From Thermoleophilia bacterium (GTDB lineage Bacteria > Actinomycetota > Thermoleophilia > Gaiellales > Gaiellaceae), in the NCBI GenBank assembly GCA_025933895.1, contig JAICZB010000185.1, positions 1-5,402 on the forward strand: DNA of 5,402 bases. Direction: 5' to 3'. Shown here piece by piece: positions 1 to 5,402 of the stretch; the stretch's first letter is position 1, and the number at the start of each line of letters is the position of its first letter. A program made the translations under genes and the position numbers. The notes beneath the pieces are model-generated. The model saw only the letters and a list, made by a program, of their open reading frames with translations. It was not told the origin of the DNA and did no database searches.

Positions 1-1
1 G

Positions 2-3000
2 ATCCGCTGGGCCGCCGGCTCCCTCAGCCCGACGGAGCTGCGGGCCGAGAAGCCCGACGACGTCCTCTTCGCCGGCGGCGGCTCGCGCGGCCGGGCCGAC
101 TTCTGCGAGGTCGAGCTGCTCTTCGACAACGCGGACGGGGCTTTGCCGGTCGACTACGCGGAGCTCTCGGTCGCGCGCCGGCTGCACCGCGGCGGCGAGG
201 GGCAGTACCTCGTCAACCGCGCGGCGGTGCGGCGGCTCGATCTCGTCGAGCTGCTCGCCGACCTCGGGCTCGGCCAGGGAATGCACTCGATCATCAGCCA
301 GGGCAAGGTCGAGGCGATCCTCGCCTCGCGGCCGTCAGAGCGAAGGGCGCTGATCGAGGAGGCCGCGGGGCTCGGCCGCTTCAAGGCTCGCCGGCACCGC
401 GCGGAGCTGAAGCTCGCGCGCGTCGCGGTCGAGGTCGAACGTGCCCGCGACGTCGAGGCGGAGGTCCGGAAGCGGCTCCGTCCGCTCGCGCTCCAGGCGA
501 CGGCGGCCGAGCGCGCGCAGAAGCTCGCGGTGGAGATCGCGCGCCTGCGCGCACGCATCGCGCAGCTCGACCTCGCGGGTTTCGAGGAACGGCTCGGCGA
601 GCTCGAGATGCGGCGCAATTCCGCAGGGGCCGGGCGGCGAGGAGTGGAGGAGAGGCTCGACGCGCTGCTCGCCGAGCGCGGGCGCGCCGAGGAGGAGCTC
701 GCCGACGCGGCCGGCGCGCGCGAGCAGGCACTGCAGGCGCTCTACCGGCTCCGCAGCGCGGCTGAACGGCTCGAGCTGCGACGCGAGTCGGCGGCGGCAC
801 TGGTCTCCGAGACGCACGCACGGCACGAGGAGGCGGCGGCGGAGGCCGGCGATCCCGCGGCCGTGCTCTCCGAGCTCGAGCGCGCGCGGGAGGCAGCGGC
901 GGCGACGGCACAGACGGCGGCGGTGGAGCGGGAGGCGTCGGCGGACCGCGCGCGGCGGGTGCTCGCGCGCCTGCTCGTGGCGGAGGCGGCGGAACGAGGC
1001 GGGACCGAGGCCCGGCTGGAAGAGCTCCTCGAGGAGCGGCGTGGCATCGAACGCGAGCTCACCGGCGCGGCCGGGGAGCGTGAGGCGGCGCTCGCCGTCT
1101 CGTACGAGCTTCGCTCGCACGGCGCGCGGCTCTCGGTGCAGCGGGAGTCCGCGGAGCGGCTCGCCGGCCGGCTCCGCGCCGAGCTTGCCGAAGCCGAGGC
1201 GGAAGCTGCCCGCGGCGGCCCGTCGCCGCGCGAGCTCGAGCAGGAGGCCCTCGCTGCGCGCGCGCGGGCACGCGAAGCGCTTCACGAGCGGGACACGCTC
1301 GCCGAGCGGGCGCTGACCGCCGCGGAGCGCCTCGCGGCGCTCGAGCGGTCGCTGGCCGAGCGCGAGGGGATCCCGCCGGCCGCCCGGGCGCTTGCGGAGG
1401 AGGGCGAGCGGCTCGTCCTCGCCGAGCTCGAAGTCGAAGCCGGGCACGAGCGCGCGGTCGCCGCGGCGCTCGGGCCAAGGGCGGCTGCGCTCCTCGCGGA
1501 CGACGCACAGGCGGCGCTCGCGCTTCTCGAGCGTGCGGCCGAACTGGGCCTCGGCTCCCTCGTCGTCGTCGCCGGCCGCAGTCCACGCGACCTGGTGGCA
1601 GATCTCCCCGTCGTGGAGCGCGACGAGCTACTCGCGTCGGCGACGCCCGCGGTGACCGCCGACGGCTTCGGCTACGACCCGCGCACCGGCGAGCTCTGGT
1701 ACGCGGGCGAGACCGCGGAGGCCGTCCTCCTCGAGCTCGACGTACGCCGGCGGGCGCTCGCCGAGGAGGCCAAGACTCTCGCCGGGCAGGCGCGGTTCGC
1801 CGAGCGGAAGGCGGCGGAGGCGGAGGAACGGGCCGTCGCCGCCGAGACCGCGTTCGCGGCGGTCGCGCCGCAGCTCACGATTCGCCGCGCCGACGCGGGA
1901 ACGCTCGCGACGCTGGCAGCCGCCGCCCGGCGCCTCGAGCAGGCGCTGACGGGACTCGACTCACGCGTGGAGCGGATCGAGGCTCCTCTGCGCGCTCGCG
2001 GCGAGGCCGGCGCGGAACGAACCGGCGGGCTCGGCGAGCGGCTCCGGACGATCGCGGAGCGCGAGGCTGCGCTCCGAGGCGAGCTCGCGGAGACCGCCGA
2101 GCGCGTCGCCGCTGCAGAGCGCGACCTGCTGCGTCTCGGCGGCCGGCCGGCAACTGCCGACGCCGAAGCGGGCGTGGCGGCCGCGCTCCGGCAGGAGGCG
2201 CAGGAGCTCGTCGCCGCGGCCGACGCCGCCGCTGCGCAGGCGAGCGAGGCCGGCGAGATTGCGCGCGCGGCAGAGACGGCGCGCATCGACGCGGCGGTGA
2301 GGGCCGGGCGGCGCCGGGCGCGGCCGCACGAGCTCGCGCGAGTCGTCTCCGCGGCCGAGCGGCTGGACGAATCGCTCCTCGCGGCGGCGGGTGCCGCGTC
2401 CCGCTTCGAGGCACCGCTCCGCGCAGATGTGGACGCCGGTGCCGCGCGGAGCGGCGAGCTCGGTGCCGAGCTCCGCCGCCTCGGAGCGGCCGAGGTCGAG
2501 CTTCGGCAAGAGCTCGCGGCCGCGTCCGAAGGCGTCTCCGCCCTCGAGGTCGAGGCGGCGCGGCTCGAGGCCGAGGCCGACGAGGCTCGCCGCCGCTTCG
2601 AGCACGCGGCGGCCGACGAGCCCGCGGAGGGCGACGACCGTGACGCGCTGGCGGCCTCGGTCGAGCGGCTCGAGCGCCGACGCGAGACGCTCGGCCAGGT
2701 CAACCCGCTCGCCCAGGAGGAGTACGAGGCCGAGAAGATGCGCCTCGAGGAGCTCGCCGCGCAGCGGGCCGACCTCGAGGCGAGCCTCGCCGAGCTCGAG
2801 AAACTCCGCAACGAGCTGACAGAAACGGTCGAGCGCCGCTTCGCCGAGACGTTCGACGCCGTCCGCCGCCACTTCGCCGACGTGACGGCGACCGTCTTCC
2901 CGGGCGGCGAGGGCCAGCTACGGCTGACAGAGGCCGAGGCCGAGGAGGACGAGGAAGAGCCGGGCGTCGAGGTCGAGCTCCGCCCCGCCGGCAAGCGCGT

Positions 3001-3322
3001 GCAGCGGCTCTCGCTTCTCTCGGGCGGCGAGAAGGCACTCGGCGCGATCGCGTTCCTCTTCGCGTTGTTCCTCGCCCGGCCGTGCCCGTTCTATCTCCTC
3101 GACGAGGTCGAGGCGGCGCTCGACGACACGAACATCGGCCGCTTCGTCGAGCTGCTGCGCCGCTACTCCGACCGGGCGCAGTTCGTCGTGATCACGCACC
3201 AGAAGCGGACGATGGAGGCCGCCGACGTCCTCTACGGCGTGACGATGGGCGGCGAGGGCGTTTCGCAGGTCGTCTCGCGCCGCCTCCCGCGGGAGGAAGC
3301 AGAGGCGGCGAGCGCCGCGTAG
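2..3322 (+). CDS. smc: Chromosome segregation/condensation ATPase SMC, 5'-truncated by window edge
   Basis: This is the DNA-organising ABC ATPase of the bacterial condensin complex, which normally works with ScpA and ScpB on the nucleoid. The reading frame is open from the left edge, and 1106 residues are visible. Roughly 40 N-terminal residues, including Walker A, are missing because the window starts just after them (first residues IRWAAGS). Visible parts, numbered from the first residue: N-terminal head with the Q-loop-like SIISQG (Gln100) and EEAAG motif; N-arm coiled coil about 125-455; divergent hinge about 455-580; C-arm about 580-930 ending in the typical QVNPLAQEEYE (Val900); C-head with signature LSGGE (1006-1010), Walker B FYLLDE (Asp1034, Glu1035), ALDD D-loop and switch His1066. 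Total length would be about 1150, close to the usual 1150-1200. It lacks the common GEQ segment after IRW. It is first of three co-directional genes. The family call is secure; the true start is not visible. Confidence 0.97.
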   Translation: MRWAAGSLSPTELRAEKPDDVLFAGGGSRGRADFCEVELLFDNADGALPVDYAELSVARRLHRGGEGQYLVNRAAVRRLDLVELLADLGLGQGMHSIISQGKVEAILASRPSERRALIEEAAGLGRFKARRHRAELKLARVAVEVERARDVEAEVRKRLRPLALQATAAERAQKLAVEIARLRARIAQLDLAGFEERLGELEMRRNSAGAGRRGVEERLDALLAERGRAEEELADAAGAREQALQALYRLRSAAERLELRRESAAALVSETHARHEEAAAEAGDPAAVLSELERAREAAAATAQTAAVEREASADRARRVLARLLVAEAAERGGTEARLEELLEERRGIERELTGAAGEREAALAVSYELRSHGARLSVQRESAERLAGRLRAELAEAEAEAARGGPSPRELEQEALAARARAREALHERDTLAERALTAAERLAALERSLAEREGIPPAARALAEEGERLVLAELEVEAGHERAVAAALGPRAAALLADDAQAALALLERAAELGLGSLVVVAGRSPRDLVADLPVVERDELLASATPAVTADGFGYDPRTGELWYAGETAEAVLLELDVRRRALAEEAKTLAGQARFAERKAAEAEERAVAAETAFAAVAPQLTIRRADAGTLATLAAAARRLEQALTGLDSRVERIEAPLRARGEAGAERTGGLGERLRTIAEREAALRGELAETAERVAAAERDLLRLGGRPATADAEAGVAAALRQEAQELVAAADAAAAQASEAGEIARAAETARIDAAVRAGRRRARPHELARVVSAAERLDESLLAAAGAASRFEAPLRADVDAGAARSGELGAELRRLGAAEVELRQELAAASEGVSALEVEAARLEAEADEARRRFEHAAADEPAEGDDRDALAASVERLERRRETLGQVNPLAQEEYEAEKMRLEELAAQRADLEASLAELEKLRNELTETVERRFAETFDAVRRHFADVTATVFPGGEGQLRLTEAEAEEDEEEPGVEVELRPAGKRVQRLSLLSGGEKALGAIAFLFALFLARPCPFYLLDEVEAALDDTNIGRFVELLRRYSDRAQFVVITHQKRTMEAADVLYGVTMGGEGVSQVVSRRLPREEAEAASAA
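653..1210 (+). repeat. Internal duplication in the SMC N-terminal coiled-coil arm
   Basis: Two copies of a coiled-coil segment of about 66 codons begin at 653 (RLDALLAERG) and 1013 (RLEELLEERR), exactly 120 codons apart. Gapless hand alignment of the first 50 residues gives 27 identities. These include shared non-generic stretches such as AAG-RE-AL, Y-LRS, RL and RESA. Similarity seems to extend a few residues upstream (RG-x-E-x-RL). The repeat is at protein level only; codons have diverged. Biased Ala/Glu/Arg composition raises the background, but the ungapped register and the matched Tyr, Ser and Gly residues argue for a true duplication. Confidence 0.6.
1367..1740 (+). other. SMC hinge domain, short and divergent
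   Basis: This segment interrupts the coiled coil where the SMC hinge, the dimerisation domain, is expected. It starts with GIPPAARALAEEG and has the hinge-like core EAGHERAVAAALGPRAAALL, followed by helix and strand LGLGSLVVVAG. It ends with AVTADGFGYDP and GELWYAGETAEAVLLEL before the coiled coil resumes. About 125 residues are present, whereas hinges are usually nearer 150-170. The customary Gly-Gly segments after the VT-DG strand are not obvious. Boundaries are estimates from the change in composition, not from a structural alignment. Confidence 0.7.
1922..2566 (+). repeat. Internal duplication in the SMC C-terminal coiled-coil arm
   Basis: Two copies of a segment of about 72 codons begin at 1922 (AARRLEQAL) and 2351 (AAERLDESL), 143 codons apart. 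Gapless hand alignment gives 33 identities in 72 positions. The best-matched part is RxEAPLRA followed by AGA-R-G-LG-x-x-LR, then LR-EL. The motif EAPLR is unusual enough in a coiled coil that its double occurrence is hard to attribute to composition alone. About 70 residues of Ala-rich helix plus an Arg-rich patch (GRRRARPHE) separate the copies. These copies are unlike the N-arm pair in sequence. Confidence 0.6.
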
Positions 3323-3324
3323 AA

Positions 3325-3876
3325 GTGGCCGGTCGGGAAGCACGGCTCGGGCAAGCGAGAGGTGCAGGCGGGCTCATCCCCGAGGAGCGCGGCTGGTTCG
3401 TCGTCAACGCTGCGGAGGCCCGCTGGAAGGACACCGGGCCGTTCGGTCTCTACTGTCCGTTCGAAGGAAAGCTCCCGTTCCTGCAGCTCGGGATCAACAT
3501 CAGCGTCCTACAACCGGGACAGAGCCTCGGCCGCTACCACTTCGAGCCGGGCCACGAGGAAGACTTCCTCGTGCTGGACGGCGAGTGCATTCTCGTCGTG
3601 GAAGAGGAGGAGCGCCGCCTTGGCCGCTGGGACTTCTTCCACTGCCCGCCCGGGGTTCCCCACATGATCGTCGGCAGCGGCGACGGCCCCGCGACCGTCC
3701 TCTCCGTGGGCGCCCGGGGAAGCGGGAAGGGCATGTCCCGCGGCGTGGTCTATCCGGTCTCGGAGGTCGCGGCGAGACACGGCGTCTCGGTCGAGCGAGA
3801 GACGAACAACCCTGTCGAGGCGTATGCAGACCTGCCCGGACACAAGTCGGTGGCCTACGGCGGCTGGCTTCCCTAG
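3325..3876 (+). CDS. Single-domain cupin protein, function unknown
   Basis: This is a 183-residue small beta-barrel cupin of the kind often annotated only as cupin domain-containing protein; substrate and reaction cannot be told from sequence. No signal peptide or membrane segment is seen, so it is probably cytoplasmic. Cupin motif 1 is recognisable around residues 65-86 (PGQSLGRYHFEPGHEEDFLVLDG). The usual HxH is HxE (His72, Glu74), with Glu79 seven residues before Gly86. Motif 2 is G100-RWDFFHCPPGVPH with His113. Plausible metal ligands are therefore His72, Glu74, Glu79 and His113. The C-terminal tail (GVVYPVSEVAARHG, then NNPVEAYADLPG) lies outside the barrel core. The GTG at 3325, 2 nt after the smc stop, is the only standard in-frame start between that stop and the conserved part; it lacks a clear Shine-Dalgarno sequence, so the first ~18 residues are uncertain. 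Probably transcribed with smc. Confidence 0.88.
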   Translation: MAGREARLGQARGAGGLIPEERGWFVVNAAEARWKDTGPFGLYCPFEGKLPFLQLGINISVLQPGQSLGRYHFEPGHEEDFLVLDGECILVVEEEERRLGRWDFFHCPPGVPHMIVGSGDGPATVLSVGARGSGKGMSRGVVYPVSEVAARHGVSVERETNNPVEAYADLPGHKSVAYGGWLP

Positions 3877-3898
3877 CGCTTCGCGTTGAGCGCTTAGG
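3872..3898 (+). promoter_or_regulatory. Imperfect stem-loop between cupin stop and LanC-like start
   Basis: The arm CCTAGCGCT (3872-3880) pairs with AGCGCTTAGG (3889-3898) through nine base pairs, with one bulged T and an 8-nt loop. The 5' arm contains the cupin stop codon. The 3' arm contains AGG, the only Shine-Dalgarno-like triplet before the LanC-like GTG at 3908. There is no T-tract after it, so it is not a canonical intrinsic terminator. A role in attenuation, mRNA processing or translational masking is inference. Confidence 0.35.
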
Positions 3899-3907
3899 CT
3901 CCGGCGC

Positions 3908-5023
3908 GTGCTCTACGACCCGGCAGCATTCGAGCCGCTGACGGACGAGCCGTGGGACGAGGCCGGTGTGCGCGACGGCATCGCTGCGATCGTCGCGGAC
4001 GCCGACGCCGCCTTCGACCCCGACACGCTCTGGCCCGCGCACGAGTGGGACGGCTGGCACGCAGCACTGCCGATGAAGAACCTGTACGTCGGCGCTGCGG
4101 GCGTCGTCTTCGCGCTCGACGATCTGCGACGCCGCGGGCTCGCCGAAACGACGCTCGACCTGCCCTCGGTCGCGGCGAGCACGCTCGAGCGCTGGCGGGC
4201 GGAGCCGGACTACATGGAGGGCGAGGTGCTGCCGGAGCCGCCCGAGTCTGCGCTCTTCCTCGGCGAAACCGGCATCCTGCTCGTCTGCCATCTGCTCGGC
4301 CTCGATGTCGACGCCGAGCTCGAGGCGCGCATCCGCGCGAACGTCGGCAGCAACGAGACCGAGGAGCTGTTCTGGGGGACGCCGGGAACGCTGCTCGCGG
4401 CGGTGCACGCCGGGCTCGACGCCGCCGCCCGCGAGTCGGCAGACGCGCTCGCTTCGCGGCGCGACGAGGAGGGCCTCTGGACGCAACACCTCTGGGGGAG
4501 CGAGTTCAAGGCGATCGGTGCGTCCCACGGCGCGGTTGCGAACGTCCGCGCGCTCCTCCACGTCGACGACCCCCGCAACGAGGAGCTGAGGCGCGACACG
4601 AATCGGATCCTCGTCGGACGCGCGACCTGGGAGGACGGCCAAGTCAACTGGACCTCCGAGTCGAAGCTCCAGTGGGATGTCGGGACGCCGGGGATCCTCG
4701 TCGCCACCCGCGACTACCTCGACGAGGAGTTGCTCCTCGCCGGTGCCGAGACGGTGTGGCGGGCGGGTGCGCACGGAGACGAGAAGGGCCACGGCATCTG
4801 CCACGGCACGGCGGGGAACGGCTTCGCGCTGCTCGCAGCGTTCGAGCGAACGCAGGACGAGCTGTGGCTCGGTCGCGCACGCCGCTTCGCCGTGCACGCG
4901 CTCGCGCAGGCGGCCCGAATGCCGGCGCGCTACTCGCTCTTCACCGGCGGTCCGGGAACCGCGCTCTTCGCCGCCGCCTGCCTCGACGCCGACGCGCGCT
5001 ACCCGCTGCTCGAGCGCCGCTAG
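3908..5023 (+). CDS. LanC-like (lanthionine synthetase C fold) protein with altered zinc site
   Basis: This is a 371-residue protein with the alpha/alpha-toroid fold of LanC cyclases and eukaryotic LANCL proteins. In true LanC, a zinc ion activates Cys thiols for addition to dehydro-amino acids in lanthipeptides. Seven Gly-containing toroid repeats can be seen: LYVGAAG (59-65), LFLGETG (116-122), FWGTPG (155-160), IGASHG (203-208), WDVGTPG (256-262), ICHGTAG (297-303) and LFTGGPG (344-350). His207 matches the conserved active-site His of NisC (His212). Cys298-His299 match its zinc ligands Cys330-His331. The third ligand, Cys in WCxG, is replaced by Asp257, and Lys253 sits where NisC has Arg280. 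Length is near the family norm. No lanthipeptide dehydratase, precursor peptide or exporter is in view, so a classical lantibiotic role is unlikely from context. GTG 3908 is the only standard start after the in-frame TGA at 3887. It lies 31 nt after the cupin and overlaps the convergent gene by 4 nt at its stop. Confidence 0.85.
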   Translation: MLYDPAAFEPLTDEPWDEAGVRDGIAAIVADADAAFDPDTLWPAHEWDGWHAALPMKNLYVGAAGVVFALDDLRRRGLAETTLDLPSVAASTLERWRAEPDYMEGEVLPEPPESALFLGETGILLVCHLLGLDVDAELEARIRANVGSNETEELFWGTPGTLLAAVHAGLDAAARESADALASRRDEEGLWTQHLWGSEFKAIGASHGAVANVRALLHVDDPRNEELRRDTNRILVGRATWEDGQVNWTSESKLQWDVGTPGILVATRDYLDEELLLAGAETVWRAGAHGDEKGHGICHGTAGNGFALLAAFERTQDELWLGRARRFAVHALAQAARMPARYSLFTGGPGTALFAAACLDADARYPLLERR

Positions 5024-5040
5024 GCCAGAGCGCGTTCGAG
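5009..5040. terminator. Possible hairpin over the convergent gene ends
   Basis: CTCGAGCGC (5009-5017) can pair with GCGC plus TCGAG (5030-5040), with a 2-nt bulge (GT) and a 12-nt loop that contains both stop codons. A structure at the meeting point of two convergent genes could act on both transcripts. However, it has no T-run on either side, and chance hairpins are common at this GC content. It lies almost entirely within coding sequence. Confidence 0.2.
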
Positions 5041-5402
5041 AGCCGCGCGATCCGTCGGCTCGCCGTGCGCCGGCAGCATGCGCTCGACGGGCAGGTCGAG
5101 CAGCGGACGGAGCTCTGCGGCGACGTCGCCGCGCGTCACGTGCTTGCGACCGCCCAGCTGGATGCCGACCCCGTCGCCGAAGTCGGAGAGCGAGTCCCCG
5201 CTGACGATCGCGTTGACGGACGGCAGCCAGAAGACGAGGTCGTTGGTCTCGCGACCCGCATAGGCAGTGATGCCGAACGGCCACGTTCCGGGCCCGTGGA
5301 AGTGTCCCTCGCCTTCGCCCGCGCGCAGCCAGGCGAGATCCTCGCTCTCCATGCCGCGCACGCGGTCGGGGTCGACGCCGAACTTCTCCACCCAGTCCTC
5401 CC
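5020..5402 (-). CDS. Metallo-beta-lactamase-fold hydrolase, C-terminal part, truncated at the window edge
   Basis: This is the C-terminal ~126 residues of an MBL-fold protein. The frame stays open to the right edge (EDW precedes the GTG at 5391), so that GTG is probably internal and the real start is outside. The N-terminal HxHxDH metal motif is therefore not visible. Seen here are the strand-loop GRETNDLVFWLPSVNAIV; SGDSL with the bridging metal Asp (codon 5194-5196); and LPAHGEP with the last metal-binding His (codon 5065-5067), followed by the usual closing helix ending ALERALA. The His of the common GHTxG motif appears as Arg in AGRETND. Substrate cannot be told; relatives include glyoxalase-II-like thioesterases, lactonases and many uncharacterised hydrolases. 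It is convergent with the LanC-like gene, sharing CTAG at the stops, so it is probably in a separate transcription unit. Confidence 0.85.
   Translation of the reverse strand, partial: EDWVEKFGVDPDRVRGMESEDLAWLRAGEGEGHFHGPGTWPFGITAYAGRETNDLVFWLPSVNAIVSGDSLSDFGDGVGIQLGGRKHVTRGDVAAELRPLLDLPVERMLPAHGEPTDRAALERALA

Noticed and set aside
335..1447. 370-codon minus-strand frame opposite the SMC N-arm
   Set aside because: Leu/Arg-rich shadow without recognisable motifs, and it overlaps a certain gene.
1672..2994. 440-codon minus-strand frame opposite smc
   Set aside because: Low-complexity Ser/Arg/Ala product, the reverse-complement shadow of Ala/Glu-rich coiled-coil codons.
3082..3324. Upstream extension of the cupin frame to a GTG at 3082, inside smc
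   Set aside because: The added ~80 residues are Arg/Gly-rich, have no cupin-family similarity, and lie over the conserved SMC Walker B and switch region.
3908..5023. Lantibiotic biosynthesis cluster
   Set aside because: No precursor peptide, dehydratase, protease or exporter is nearby, and the cyclase zinc site is altered.
3500..5284. Open frame of about 594 codons on the minus strand opposite the cupin, the LanC-like gene and part of the MBL gene
   Set aside because: Arg/Gly/Pro/Ala-rich translation with no domain; it is antisense to well-supported genes and is expected at this GC content.
5389..5391. GTG as the start of the MBL-fold gene
   Set aside because: The frame stays open to the window edge and the visible part lacks the N-terminal half of the fold, so the gene must begin outside.
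1..5402. CRISPR array, IS element, tRNA or rRNA
   Set aside because: No regularly spaced nucleotide repeats, terminal inverted repeats, transposase motifs or structural-RNA sequence were seen; coding genes fill nearly all of the window.

Overview
The window is a gene-dense, very GC-rich stretch of bacterial chromosome. It has four protein genes, almost no intergenic space, no RNA genes, no mobile elements and no CRISPR array. Composition, GTG starts and the style of the SMC protein suggest an actinobacterial lineage, possibly Thermoleophilia (Gaiellales or Solirubrobacterales). That placement is inference, because no 16S or other strong taxonomic marker is present.

Layout: (1) Positions 2-3322, plus strand, hold all but the extreme N-terminus of a chromosome-condensation SMC ATPase. 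The Walker A segment lies just outside the window; the hinge, both coiled-coil arms and the C-terminal ABC half (signature LSGGE, Walker B, D-loop, switch His) are all visible. (2) Positions 3325-3876, plus strand, hold a small single-domain cupin protein that begins 2 nt after the smc stop. (3) Positions 3908-5023, plus strand, hold a LanC-like (lanthionine-cyclase-fold) protein with seven recognisable toroid repeats; the position of the first zinc Cys is occupied by Asp. (4) Positions 5020-5402, minus strand, hold the C-terminal part of a metallo-beta-lactamase-fold hydrolase that enters from the right edge. It converges on the LanC-like gene, and the two stop codons share the palindrome CTAG.

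The three plus-strand genes look like one transcription unit, with gaps of 2 nt and 31 nt. SMC acts on chromosome organisation. The cupin and LanC-like proteins have no obvious functional link to it and probably share only transcription. No complete novel system stands out. The most notable points are internal duplications in both SMC coiled-coil arms, a short and divergent SMC hinge, the altered zinc site of the LanC-like protein, a stem-loop spanning the cupin/LanC-like junction, and the overlapping convergent stops.
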